NCBI RefSeq assembly: GCF_000819685.1
Contig: NZ_CDBR01000099.1
Location: forward strand, 62,001-126,000
Source: Aeromonas allosaccharophila
GTDB lineage: Bacteria > Pseudomonadota > Gammaproteobacteria > Enterobacterales > Aeromonadaceae
DNA: 64,000 nucleotides
Direction: 5' to 3'
Position 1 is the first letter of the stretch. Each line of letters begins with the position of its first letter. Position numbers and translations under genes: made by a program. The notes beneath the pieces were generated by a model that saw only the letters and a list, made by a program, of their open reading frames with translations, was not told where the DNA came from and did no database searches. This document shows positions 1 to 8,067 of the stretch, piece by piece.

Positions 1-52
1 CCGAGAGGCCCACAGGCCTGTCGGGGTGCTCAATCGGTGGTCAATAGGGTGA

Positions 53-739
53 TCAGATCAGCCAGTGATAGATGGCAAACAGCAGCGGGGCGACGGCTGC
101 GGTGAGGATGCCGCACACCACCATGGCCAGTGACGCAAAGGCGCCCTGGGTGATCCCCTTCTCGGCGGAGGTAGCGGTGCCGATGGCGTGGGCACAGGCC
201 CCCATGGCGAGCCCTTGCGCTTCCGGATCGGTCACTTTCAGCAGTTTGAGCAGTGGATAGCCGATCAGGGCGCCGACAATCCCCACTACCACTACCACGG
301 CGGCCGCGATGGCAGGAATGCCGCCGATGGACTGGCTGACGCTCATGGCGAGCGGGGTGGTGATGGATTTGGTAGCCAATGAGGCGAGCAGCGCCGGATC
401 TGTGCCCATAAAATGACCGATCAGCAGGGTTGTGCACACCGAGATCAAGACGGAGGCGAGGGTACAGATTAGGATGGGCTTGAGCTTGGCCTGGATCTGG
501 CGCGCCTGCTGATAGAGCGGCAGCGCCAGCGCCACCACGGCGGGCTCCAGCAGCATGGTGATGGGGCTGCTGCCGCGCTCGTACTGCTCAAGGGGCAGAT
601 CGAGCCAGAGTAGTAGTCCAATGATCACCGCGGTCGGCACCAGCACCGGATTGATGATGGGCCAGGGCAGGCGGCGATAGAGGGCGCGGGTAGCGAAATA
701 GAGCGCCAGGGTCAGAGGAATGGCTAGCCAGAAGATCAT
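53..739 (-). CDS. LrgB/CidB family inner-membrane protein
   Basis: A 228-aa, strongly hydrophobic protein of the LrgB/CidB/YohK family. These proteins act with a small LrgA/CidA partner in the cytoplasmic membrane and are implicated in controlling murein hydrolase export and autolysis, or in export of small metabolites. Visible features are several membrane segments (around residues 1-20, 30-50, 60-80, 90-110, 145-170 and 205-228) and the conserved family stretch TKSITTPLAMSVSQSIGG near residues 122-140, followed by a small-residue-rich helix and GLAMGACAHAIGTA. The start codon overlaps the LrgA stop in an ATGA, so the two are translationally coupled. Length is normal for the family (about 230 aa). 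The family call is firm; the physiological role is inferred. Confidence 0.92.
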   Translation of the reverse strand: MIFWLAIPLTLALYFATRALYRRLPWPIINPVLVPTAVIIGLLLWLDLPLEQYERGSSPITMLLEPAVVALALPLYQQARQIQAKLKPILICTLASVLISVCTTLLIGHFMGTDPALLASLATKSITTPLAMSVSQSIGGIPAIAAAVVVVVGIVGALIGYPLLKLLKVTDPEAQGLAMGACAHAIGTATSAEKGITQGAFASLAMVVCGILTAAVAPLLFAIYHWLI

Positions 740-1092
740 CTGTTCATCCCCTGGTAGAGCCGACCGACGGTGGCGAGGATCAGCACGATCCCGAGCACGA
801 TGCAGAGCATGATGACGCCGAAGGATTGGCGCAGGGGCTCAAGCCAGGCCACCAGTCCGACCGCAACCGGCACGAACAGCACGCCCATATGGCGCAGCAG
901 CAAGCCTGCGCCCAACTCGACCCAGTGCAGCTTGATCAGTTGCAGGGAGAGCAGCACAAACAGCAGCAGCATGCCGATGATGCTGCCGGGAAAGGCGAAT
1001 GGCAAGATGGCTGCCACGGTTTTGCCTGCCAGCAGGCAGGCGACGATGACCATAAAGTCACGAAGGTAAAGCAAGGCGCGTTGCGTGATCAC
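736..1092 (-). CDS. LrgA/CidA family holin-like protein
   Basis: A 118-aa small membrane protein of the LrgA/CidA/YohJ family, partner of the downstream LrgB-type protein. The family resembles phage holins and is thought to modulate murein hydrolase activity. Four hydrophobic segments are visible, with the typical stretch FPGSIIGMLLLF. I chose a GTG start at 1092 because GAGG lies 5 nt upstream and the protein then begins ITQRALLYLRDF as in homologues. An in-frame ATG at 1152 would add 20 residues but has no ribosome-binding site. The stop overlaps the next start by 4 nt (ATGA). Confidence 0.88.
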   Translation of the reverse strand: MITQRALLYLRDFMVIVACLLAGKTVAAILPFAFPGSIIGMLLLFVLLSLQLIKLHWVELGAGLLLRHMGVLFVPVAVGLVAWLEPLRQSFGVIMLCIVLGIVLILATVGRLYQGMNR

Positions 1093-1268
1093 GTGAGCCT
1101 CATCGACTGGGAAGAAAAATCGCAGTTTACCAGAGAGGCCGGGTCGCGGCATTAAAACAATAACAACTGAAATCAGTTCATTTGAAGCTGATTTGTATGG
1201 CGATGATCCGTTGAACAATCTTTTGAACATCGTCTGATAGAACCCTTTTCGAACTACAAGGAGTAGTG

Positions 1269-2978
1269 ATGACATCCCTCTTGTCCCGCGTTCGCCAGTT
1301 GGCGAACGATAACGCGTTGCCACCCCATCTGCTGCAAACCCGTCAGTGGGAAGGGCCTCTGTGCCGGGTGCGACTCGACAACACCGGCGCTGATGCCACC
1401 CCGGTTGAGCGCTGGGTGCTGTTTGACGGCAAGCTTGGCCTGCCGGTGGAGAGCGCCATCTATGGCGAAGGATTCCAGATGCTGGCCCAGACCATGGGTA
1501 GCTGGCAATCACCGCAACATGTCGGCCGTTGCCCCGATGCCACCGTCTATCGCATCACCGATGACAACGGCTACCACACCATTCACAACCTGCTGCTGGT
1601 GGAGCATAACAAGGGGTGGCTGCTGCTCGCCTTTGCCAGCTGCCACCGTTTGGGCGGGGAGTTTCGCCTCTATCCAGATGGTCGCTTGCAGATCCTGATG
1701 AACTGCGAAGGGCGGGAACTTGCGGCCGGTGAGCACTGGCAGAGCGAGGCACTGATCTGCCTCGAAGGGGCGGAGCGCGAGGATCTGCTGGCCGAACTGG
1801 CACAGCTGATCGAGGCCGAGCACGGCTCGCTGATCGGCAAGGTGAGTGATCGTCCGAGCGGCTGGTGCTCCTGGTATCACTACTACGCGGATGTCAGTGC
1901 CGCCGATATTTGTGAAAACCTGCAGGTGCGTGCCAAGCGCTTCCCTGCCCTGCGTTATGTGCAGATCGACGACGGCTATCAGGCCAAAATGGGCGACTGG
2001 CTCACCCCGTCGGCCAAGTTTGAACAGGGGGTGGCATCACTGGCTGCGGAGATCAAACAGGCTGGCTGTGAGCCCGCTCTCTGGGTCGCTCCCTTTATTG
2101 CCGAGCCCGGTTCGCAGGTATTTCAGGATCACCCCGACTGGTTTGTGAAGGGGGATGACGGCCTGCCGCTCCCCTCCGAGCGGGTCACCTATGGCGGTTG
2201 GCGCTGCACCCCCTGGTATGTGCTGGATGGCACCCACCCCGAGGTGCAGGCGCACCTCGAGCGGGTGTTCCGTACCCTGCGCGAGCAGTGGGACATCCAC
2301 TACTTCAAGCTCGATGCCAACTTCTGGGGCGCTATCCATGGTGGTCGATTCCACGATCCGGCCGCCACCCGGGTTGAAGCCTATCGGCGCGGCATGGCGG
2401 CCATCCTGCGTGGTGCAGGTGAAGGTGCTTTCCTGCTCGGTTGCAACGCCCCTATCTGGCCAAGCCTTGGGCTGGTGCACGGTATGCGGGTGAGTGACGA
2501 TGTGGAGCGCAACGGCCACCGCTATCGCCAGATTGCCCGCGAGGCCTTCTGCCGCGCCTGGCAGAACGACAAGCTCTGGGCCCTCGACCCCGACTGCATC
2601 TGTCTGCGGGATCTGCCGAGCCAGCAGGCCAGCAAGGCTGAATACCGCTTCCATCTGGCTGCGCTGGTGGCGAGCGGCGGCATGATGCTGGCGGGTGATC
2701 GACTGCAAGATCTCGATGAGGAGCAGGCGGCGCAACTGCACAAGCTGCTGGAGCTCTGCGCGGCCCGGGCACCCTCTGCCCGTTTCGAGTCGATGGACTT
2801 TGCTTGCGGCGAAGTAAGCCTGCCAGAGGGAGGCACTCTGCTCTGCCTGTTCAACTGGGAGGGGCAACCACAAGAGTTTCTGCTGCCGGAAGGGGGAGCT
2901 GATTTTTGGCACGGGCAGGCTGTCGGCACGGCCGTGACCCTGCAAGGGGGCGAGGGGCGGGTGATCCACTACACCTGA
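1269..2978 (+). CDS. GH36-like alpha-galactosidase
   Basis: A 569-aa cytoplasmic glycoside hydrolase with the (beta/alpha)8 barrel of the GH36/melibiase group, expected to hydrolyse alpha-galactosides such as melibiose or raffinose-type sugars. The barrel starts near GWCSWYHYYADVS (about residue 198), with YVQIDDGYQ and ALWVAPFIAEPGS following. The nucleophile is predicted at D349 in YFKLDAN and the acid/base at D410 or D411 in RVSDD. There is no signal peptide. The ATG at 1269 is preferred to the GTG at 1266 because AAGGAG (1258-1263) is then 5 nt upstream. It is shorter than typical 700-aa GH36 enzymes, having a reduced N-terminal beta domain. It stands alone between the divergent lrg pair and a bidirectional terminator. 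Substrate specificity is uncertain. Confidence 0.83.
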   Translation: MTSLLSRVRQLANDNALPPHLLQTRQWEGPLCRVRLDNTGADATPVERWVLFDGKLGLPVESAIYGEGFQMLAQTMGSWQSPQHVGRCPDATVYRITDDNGYHTIHNLLLVEHNKGWLLLAFASCHRLGGEFRLYPDGRLQILMNCEGRELAAGEHWQSEALICLEGAEREDLLAELAQLIEAEHGSLIGKVSDRPSGWCSWYHYYADVSAADICENLQVRAKRFPALRYVQIDDGYQAKMGDWLTPSAKFEQGVASLAAEIKQAGCEPALWVAPFIAEPGSQVFQDHPDWFVKGDDGLPLPSERVTYGGWRCTPWYVLDGTHPEVQAHLERVFRTLREQWDIHYFKLDANFWGAIHGGRFHDPAATRVEAYRRGMAAILRGAGEGAFLLGCNAPIWPSLGLVHGMRVSDDVERNGHRYRQIAREAFCRAWQNDKLWALDPDCICLRDLPSQQASKAEYRFHLAALVASGGMMLAGDRLQDLDEEQAAQLHKLLELCAARAPSARFESMDFACGEVSLPEGGTLLCLFNWEGQPQEFLLPEGGADFWHGQAVGTAVTLQGGEGRVIHYT

Positions 2979-2996
2979 TCACTGCGTCACTACAAA

Positions 2997-3031
2997 CAAT
3001 TCAGGCTCCATCACGGAGCCTGAATTGTTTT
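2997..3031. terminator. Bidirectional intrinsic terminator
   Basis: A perfect 13-bp stem (2997-3009 with 3015-3027, loop ATCAC) is followed by TTTT on the plus strand and by TTTG on the minus strand. It lies between the convergent GH36 gene and the small exported protein gene, so it can serve both. Confidence 0.85.
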
Positions 3032-3043
3032 CAATCACTAGCG

Positions 3044-3544
3044 TTAGTAACGCCACTCAAAGCCGATGGCGTATTTGGCGGAGCCATAGCCCGGGATGTC
3101 GCTGCCGGAGGCGATCGCCTTGAGGGTCAGCAATGGGGTGAGAGGAACCCCCAGACCGAAGCCGATGGCCAGCTGATCATTGGGGTTCCCCATCAGATCG
3201 ACTCGCATCACCCGATAGAGGGACATATCCTCGCTCAGGTGTGTATACGCCTGTGACGCACGGTTATAGGCCTGACCAAATACTTCCAGCTGAAAACCTG
3301 ACTGGGCACTGATGGCCAGCGGCACCCCGACAAACTTGTAGAGATGGGAACCGTTGAAGTAGCTGTTGGTGATCTGGGGAGTGAAGTCAGTCTGCTGGTA
3401 GAGGGTGCTGAAGTTGTGTTCGACGATGCGATAGGTCTGCTCCGGCAGGCGAGCAAGATAGTCCGGCACATCGAACCGGTATGCGGCGTTTGCTACCAGC
3501 GGCAGCAGGGTCAGTAATCCGAGCAATGCGTGGTGACGAGGCAT
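3044..3544 (-). CDS. Hypothetical exported protein
   Basis: A 166-aa protein I do not recognise. Residues 1-20 form a clear signal peptide (MPRHHALL, a leucine-rich core, then VANAA), so it is probably periplasmic or outer-membrane associated. The mature part is rich in aromatic residues and ends in AKYAIGFEWRY; a final aromatic residue and alternating hydrophobic stretches (DQLAIGFGLGVPLTP) are compatible with a small beta-barrel, but that is only a guess. The ATG at 3544 was chosen over an in-frame TTG at 3550, with GGAAG about 10 nt upstream. It is a single gene, convergent with the GH36 gene. Confidence 0.7.
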   Translation of the reverse strand: MPRHHALLGLLTLLPLVANAAYRFDVPDYLARLPEQTYRIVEHNFSTLYQQTDFTPQITNSYFNGSHLYKFVGVPLAISAQSGFQLEVFGQAYNRASQAYTHLSEDMSLYRVMRVDLMGNPNDQLAIGFGLGVPLTPLLTLKAIASGSDIPGYGSAKYAIGFEWRY

Positions 3545-3630
3545 CAGCAAATGGCTTCCGTTCGGCCAAACAGATCTCTTGCGTTTGGGACATTCGCCCT
3601 GAGTGTTGCAAGATATTGGTTTTTGGGGAA

Positions 3631-3664
3631 ATCCCCTTCGTCATTATGACCTGAAGAAGGGGAT
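3631..3664 (-). terminator. Possible terminator hairpin after sbcB
   Basis: The arms ATCCCCTTC (3631-3639) and GAAGGGGAT (3656-3664) form a perfect 9-bp stem with a 16-nt loop, 36 nt beyond the sbcB stop. On the minus strand it is followed by TTCCCCAAAAAC, which is not a good U-tract, so termination is uncertain. Confidence 0.35.
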
Positions 3665-3699
3665 GGGCGGGAAGGATTTATTGTGAAACTACTCACAAC

Positions 3700-5127
3700 T
3701 CATAAATCTTCCAGATAGCGATAGAGACTCTTGAGAATCGCAAAGTTCCGTTCGTTACTCTGGTTCTGCTCTGCCAGCGCCTCGATACGGGGCACATAGT
3801 CCGGCAGACGGCGGCTGAAGTAGTCGCTGCAGTGCAGGCGCCAGCGCTTCTGCTCCGCTTCGCTCAAGGTGTGTGGCCAGTTGCGGGCGCGGTAACGAAA
3901 CAGCATCTCCGGCAGCCGCGGATCGGTAAAGGCAAATTCCCGCTCACCCAGCAGATCCGCGGGGGTGGCGCGCACCAGATCCATTGTGGACTTGTCGCCG
4001 TGGCCAAAGAATCCGGCGTAGAGCTGGGTATCGGGGTCGCTGTCATTGCTGCCGGCAAACTCCTGATTGAACACCTCCACCAGTTTTTCCCGCACCTCGG
4101 GGTGGGCGCGCAGCAGATCCAGGCTCTTGCGGCACTGCTCCCGATCGATGCCCAGCTCATCGGCCCGCTCCGGTGTCAGGGTGGCGGCCGGTGCCAGCAC
4201 CGGGCACTTGTTGATGTGCACCAGTTTGACCGGAATACCCGCCAGATCCCCCAGCTCCTCTTTCTTGGTGTAGAGCCGCTCGCGGATCTCCTCGCTGTTG
4301 AGTTCGATAAGCGGGGTAGGGTCGCGGGTGAGGTCCACCATGATCACCGCATTCTGGTTGGTGGGATGCCAGGCGAGCGGCGAAACCCAGCTCACGCACC
4401 CCTGCCAGGGGGAGAACATGCCGGAAACGTGCACCAGCGGCTTCATGGTCACCACGTCAATCAGCGCCTTCACCTTGTTCTTGTTGCGCAGCTCAAACAG
4501 GTAACCAAACAGCTTGGGTTGGGCTTTTTTTACCAGCTTGGCCATCTCGATGGTGGCCAGCACGTCCGAGAGCGCATCGTGGGCATTGGCGTGCGCCACG
4601 CCGTTGGCGACCGTCAGCTTCTCCAGCCTAAAACTCGGCTTGCCCTCATCGTCAAAGGCCCACTCTATCCCCTCCGGCCGCAGGGCATAGCAGGCCCGCA
4701 GCATATCGAGGATATCCCAGCGGGAGTTGCCGTTTTGCCAGCTGTAGGCATAGGGGTCATAGAAGTTGCGATAGAGGGTGTAGCGGGTCACTTCATCATC
4801 GAAGCGGATGCTGTTGTAGCCCAGCACACAGGTATTCGGAGTGGCGAACTGTTCATGGATCTGGCGAATGAAATCCGCTTCGCACAGCCCATCCTTCATC
4901 GCCTTTTGTGGCGTGATACCGGTAATGAGGCACGCCTCCGGATCCGGTAGATAGTCCGCCGGCGGCTTGCAATAAATCACCAGCGGCTCGCCAATGAGGT
5001 TGAAATCCGCATCGGTACGGATACCGGCAAACTGCGACGGTCTGTCCTTGGCGGGGCTGATGCCGAAGGTCTCGTAATCGTGGAAGTAGAATGTGGGCTC
5101 GTTGCCGGCGTGTGCTGTTTTGCTCAT
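3700..5127 (-). CDS. sbcB: Exodeoxyribonuclease I
   Basis: A 475-aa protein, the same length as E. coli ExoI. It degrades single-stranded DNA 3' to 5' and acts in recombination and mismatch repair together with SSB. The N-terminal DEDDh exonuclease domain shows FHDYETFG (D17, E19), YNSIRFDDEV and HDALSDVLAT (the HxxxxD motif near residue 180). The SH3-like and helical C-terminal regions follow, ending AILKSLYRYLEDL. The ATG at 5127 gives the family N-terminus; an in-frame upstream extension to 5193 has no support. Monocistronic. Confidence 0.97.
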   Translation of the reverse strand: MSKTAHAGNEPTFYFHDYETFGISPAKDRPSQFAGIRTDADFNLIGEPLVIYCKPPADYLPDPEACLITGITPQKAMKDGLCEADFIRQIHEQFATPNTCVLGYNSIRFDDEVTRYTLYRNFYDPYAYSWQNGNSRWDILDMLRACYALRPEGIEWAFDDEGKPSFRLEKLTVANGVAHANAHDALSDVLATIEMAKLVKKAQPKLFGYLFELRNKNKVKALIDVVTMKPLVHVSGMFSPWQGCVSWVSPLAWHPTNQNAVIMVDLTRDPTPLIELNSEEIRERLYTKKEELGDLAGIPVKLVHINKCPVLAPAATLTPERADELGIDREQCRKSLDLLRAHPEVREKLVEVFNQEFAGSNDSDPDTQLYAGFFGHGDKSTMDLVRATPADLLGEREFAFTDPRLPEMLFRYRARNWPHTLSEAEQKRWRLHCSDYFSRRLPDYVPRIEALAEQNQSNERNFAILKSLYRYLEDL

Positions 5128-5307
5128 GTTGCTCGAGATGAGGTATCCGATGACGGCGGCTAGCGCCTGGGTGGGTGGTGCCATGCACCACAATTGCGTG
5201 CATGGTAAACCATAGCGCAGGCAGAACGAAGGGCGAGCCGCGCAGGTGGTGGTTTATTGGGCGGAACATTGCTTGATGCCTGACAAGTCGTGGTTGTGGG
5301 GGCTGTC

Positions 5308-6225
5308 TTACAAAATAATTAAATCCGCACTCTTGAGCTTGAAGGCACAGCCTTGCTGGATGAGCTCCTCCCGGTTGGCCAGCACCAGCGGGTAGAGCAG
5401 GGGATGTTGTTGGTGTTCGCCGTTATAGCTCACCTGCATGCGTTCCAATGCGTAATGTACTAAGGGGATCCGTTGGCTGAGCAATAGCTGGTTCCCGGTC
5501 ATGGCATAGTCTCTGGCAATGATGGCCTGCTGTCCCTCGCTGAGGCCTGGATTCGGAACGACTACAGCGGTCACTTGGGTGTTCCACTCCAGATCTTGAT
5601 CCCGGCCGTGAGGGGAGGCATCCAGCAGATCCGGTTCGCCCCGAAAACGACTCATCACAAAGTCCAGATATTCCCCTTTCTTCTCGCAGTAGGCACGTAC
5701 GTGCCAGCGGATCCCGTCATAGACCAGAGTGTGAGGCACGATATTGCGGCCACTCTGCTCCTCTGAACTGAGGGATACGTAATCGACATCGACCCGCAGT
5801 TGGCCGCGCGCCGCTTGCACCAAGCCACGCACGATTTTCGGGTCGATATGGCGGTTTGGCACATCCAGGATCTCGATGTGGCCGTAGCGCAGATCCATCA
5901 GCGGCAGTGTCAACAGGCCCGCTTCATGTTGGCGCTGGTGCTGCTTTTCACGGTGTAGCAGCATCAGGTACTCATCCACTTTTCCCTCACTAAAGCGCGG
6001 GACAAAGTGTTCTGTGGGTTTGTATCCCTTCAGGCTTCTGTCATAGACCAGCCCTTCCGGTGAGTAGTGGGTCAGGTAGTGGTTGATATCCCGCGACGCC
6101 TGTTGGCGGCCGATATTGAAGGCGGTCATCAGATGGTTGGTGGTCAGCCGTCCCTCCCACTGCAAGACGATCTCCAGCAGACGAAAACGAAGGGTTTGAT
6201 CCCAGGTGAGCTCTTTGGGTGCCAT
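5308..6225 (-). CDS. WYL-domain transcriptional regulator (CapW/BrxR-like)
   Basis: A 305-aa protein with an N-terminal winged helix (residues 1-65; RLTTNHLMTAFNIGRQQASRD looks like the recognition region) followed by a WYL domain (about residues 120-185, containing IVPHTLVYDGIRWHVRAYC and MSRF) and a C-terminal WCX-like region. This order is that of CapW and BrxR, ligand-sensing dimeric repressors that guard CBASS, BREX and other defence loci. The ATG at 6225 has GGAG 5 nt upstream; upstream in-frame starts have no ribosome-binding site. It diverges from the DUF4258 operon across a 100-bp region with a long inverted repeat, consistent with local repression. Family call good; the link to defence is inferred. 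Confidence 0.87.
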   Translation of the reverse strand: MAPKELTWDQTLRFRLLEIVLQWEGRLTTNHLMTAFNIGRQQASRDINHYLTHYSPEGLVYDRSLKGYKPTEHFVPRFSEGKVDEYLMLLHREKQHQRQHEAGLLTLPLMDLRYGHIEILDVPNRHIDPKIVRGLVQAARGQLRVDVDYVSLSSEEQSGRNIVPHTLVYDGIRWHVRAYCEKKGEYLDFVMSRFRGEPDLLDASPHGRDQDLEWNTQVTAVVVPNPGLSEGQQAIIARDYAMTGNQLLLSQRIPLVHYALERMQVSYNGEHQQHPLLYPLVLANREELIQQGCAFKLKSADLIIL

Positions 6226-6247
6226 ACGTGCTCCAAAATGCGACATG

Positions 6248-6290
6248 TTTATGTAACCAGTATCGGCATGAGTATACAGGCTACATATAA
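6248..6290. promoter_or_regulatory. Probable WYL-regulator operator
   Basis: TTTATGTAACC (6248-6258) and GGCTACATATAA (6279-6290) are inverted copies of one another with one inserted base and one mismatch, separated by 20 bp. The right arm covers the -10 box of the plus-strand operon. The pair lies between the divergent WYL gene and the DUF4258 gene, where a CapW/BrxR-type dimer would be expected to bind. Confidence 0.5.
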
Positions 6291-6291
6291 T
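6263..6291 (+). promoter_or_regulatory. Promoter of the DUF4258 operon
   Basis: TCGGCA (6263-6268), a 17-bp spacer and a perfect TATAAT (6286-6291) lie 35 bp before the start of the DUF4258 gene. The -10 is excellent and the -35 is a 4/6 match. Confidence 0.55.
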
Positions 6292-6325
6292 GAGTCCATC
6301 GAAATGAGCGCCAAAGGGGAATGCC

Positions 6326-6616
6326 ATGAACGGGAAGCTGGATAGTGCGTACAGCCATCACGCCGCGTGCCGGATGCAGCAGCGCGGTATTGCTCCCGAG
6401 CTGGTAGAGCTGCTGCTGAGCATCGGACGTTCTTCTTATCACCAGGGACGCGAACTGGTTTATCTCGATCGCAAAGGCGTGACGATGCTGCAAGCCGAGT
6501 ACGGAGTGCCAGCGGAATGCTGCCAGCGGCTGCGCGTTCACTATCTGGTACTGCAAGGCGGTGAGATTGTCACCGTCGGTCATAAAACCACCCACTTCAA
6601 ACGCGATCGTCACTGA
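6326..6616 (+). CDS. DUF4258 domain protein
   Basis: A 96-aa protein whose N-terminal half (SHHAACRMQQRGIAPELVEL, residues 9-28) has the typical DUF4258 pattern of a His-led helix followed by RMxxRGI. Its C-terminal half is beta-rich and ends VTVGHKTTHFKRDR. DUF4258 proteins are small, often toxin-like or mobile-element associated, with no settled biochemical role. AAGGGG lies 6 nt upstream of the ATG. It is first in a two-gene operon, 6 nt before the next gene, and is transcribed divergently from the WYL regulator. Confidence 0.72.
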   Translation: MNGKLDSAYSHHAACRMQQRGIAPELVELLLSIGRSSYHQGRELVYLDRKGVTMLQAEYGVPAECCQRLRVHYLVLQGGEIVTVGHKTTHFKRDRH

Positions 6617-6622
6617 GGCGCT

Positions 6623-7261
6623 ATGAACTCAAGTCTGTTATCAGGTCAGGCGGCCATGCCCCTGATCAAGGGGATATATTGCCTACTGCCAGCCGAGCGA
6701 GCTAGGGAGCTGACCGTTCTGCTTGCCAAAGGCACGTGTCACCAAGAGGGTGAGACTTCACCACTGGCGGTGGTGGTGGCATTGGCTATCCATGTCGAAC
6801 AACATAGGCTGGATTGCACGTCACAGCCCATCTATCTGGGGCGTGAGCAACTGATGGTCGGTGCTGCTGATTTGCTGGGGGAGGATGCCTGCTTTGAAGA
6901 TCAGGATGCGTTTCGTCTGTTGGCGCTGCTACTCGACAAATTGCTGCGAGGAGTGCGTGGCAGTCGCCAGGCCAAGCTGGATGGACTAACGGTAAGCGTC
7001 ATGGAGCAGCGGGCGCTGGCAGCCACATCTCCGAATAGCGGCGCCGTGGTGCGCGGCAGCTGGCGGCGCAAGTCACGCAATCAGCTGGGCCATGCCAGCT
7101 GGCTGGATGTAGTGGAGGCAGCCCTCTGGTGCTTCTGGCATGGTGACGATTTGGCAAGCGGCGAAGTGCTACTCGGTGTGCTGCTGGGCAGGGATGAGCG
7201 GGTGCGGTTGGTCTATGGTCTGTTAACCGGGGCTTTCTATCTGTCAGATCGGACGGATTGA
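6623..7261 (+). CDS. ADP-ribosylglycohydrolase-like protein (degenerate)
   Basis: A 212-aa protein of uncertain family. Its last 55 residues (HASWLDVVEAALWCFWHG, then LGVLLGRDERVRLVYGLLTGAFY) resemble the C-terminal helix pair of ADP-ribosylglycohydrolases, in which a helix containing E-x-ALW is followed by a GGDxDT metal motif and a GAxAGAYYG helix. Here the metal motif reads GRDERV, and no N-terminal TDDT motif is visible, so it is probably catalytically dead or strongly diverged. GAGG is 4 nt upstream of the ATG. It is in an operon with the DUF4258 gene. The similarity is by eye; the ORF itself is well supported by spacing and ribosome-binding site. Confidence 0.6.
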   Translation: MNSSLLSGQAAMPLIKGIYCLLPAERARELTVLLAKGTCHQEGETSPLAVVVALAIHVEQHRLDCTSQPIYLGREQLMVGAADLLGEDACFEDQDAFRLLALLLDKLLRGVRGSRQAKLDGLTVSVMEQRALAATSPNSGAVVRGSWRRKSRNQLGHASWLDVVEAALWCFWHGDDLASGEVLLGVLLGRDERVRLVYGLLTGAFYLSDRTD

Positions 7262-7299
7262 AGCCGCGGGGCCATCGCAGCCCGCCATCTTGCGACTGA

Positions 7300-7956
7300 T
7301 TAACCAGCCAGCTCAACCACCGGATAACAGGCATCTCCCCACAGGGTATCGGGATGGGTCATCATCAACTCGATGATCACCGGCACCAGTTTGCCGAGCA
7401 GGTTGGCGCAATCCTTCAGTTGTTTGCGATTGACCGAGCTGTTCCAGGTCGCACCGCCATGAATTAACTGGTTGCGCAGGGTATAGAGGCGGTTAAACAC
7501 CACGCCCAGCAACTGTGGGGTGTTGCTGCTGGCGAGGGCCTGGGTTGCCATCTTCTTGCCTTGTGCCAGCCGCTCCTTCCACTGAGCTTCGCTGATCTTG
7601 CCGCTGTGATAATCCCAGAAGCCTTGCAGCACAAACGGGGTGTCCAGCAGCATGCGGATACTGCCAGAGAACTCTTGCCAGACGAGTTGCTCGATCTGCT
7701 TATGCTCATCTAGGTCACACAGTTTCTCCAGAAAGCCTTTGAAGGTCTCCTGTTCCGAGAGGCGACGATCGTCATCGATTTCAGTGGCATAGGCCGCATT
7801 GAACGCAATCCAAAGAAAGATAAAGCGGCCATCTTCATCCTCGGCCATTTCGGCGCGTTGCAGCCAGCTTAATGCACGATGAACTCGTAGGTTGAGGTTG
7901 CTGGGGGCGTGTTTACGCAGTGTGCGGTGACGGGTTTTCAACTGTTCAAAATTCAA
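7300..7956 (-). CDS. HEPN-domain protein (putative RNase)
   Basis: A 218-aa helical protein carrying RNQLIHGG at residues 161-168, a match to the RNx3-4H motif (R161, H166) of HEPN ribonucleases. The N-terminal part (LRVHRALSWLQRAEM, then FIFLWIAFNAAYA) fits the substrate-side helices of Apea-like/RNase LS-type HEPN proteins, which occur as toxins or effectors in antiphage and stress systems. The TTG at 7956 is preferred as start because AAGGAG sits 7 nt upstream; the TTG at 7974 would place that sequence inside the gene. It converges on the ADP-ribosylglycohydrolase-like gene, 38 nt apart. Ribonuclease activity is inferred from the motif. Confidence 0.75.
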   Translation of the reverse strand: MNFEQLKTRHRTLRKHAPSNLNLRVHRALSWLQRAEMAEDEDGRFIFLWIAFNAAYATEIDDDRRLSEQETFKGFLEKLCDLDEHKQIEQLVWQEFSGSIRMLLDTPFVLQGFWDYHSGKISEAQWKERLAQGKKMATQALASSNTPQLLGVVFNRLYTLRNQLIHGGATWNSSVNRKQLKDCANLLGKLVPVIIELMMTHPDTLWGDACYPVVELAG

Positions 7957-8067
7957 CGATGGACTCCTTTTCAATCAGGATCGGATGAATAGTGTGCACC
8001 TGTGACATCAAGGTCACCTGCGATAGGTGATCGGGGTATCAGCATGGCGTTCTGGTCGTGGTGATGG

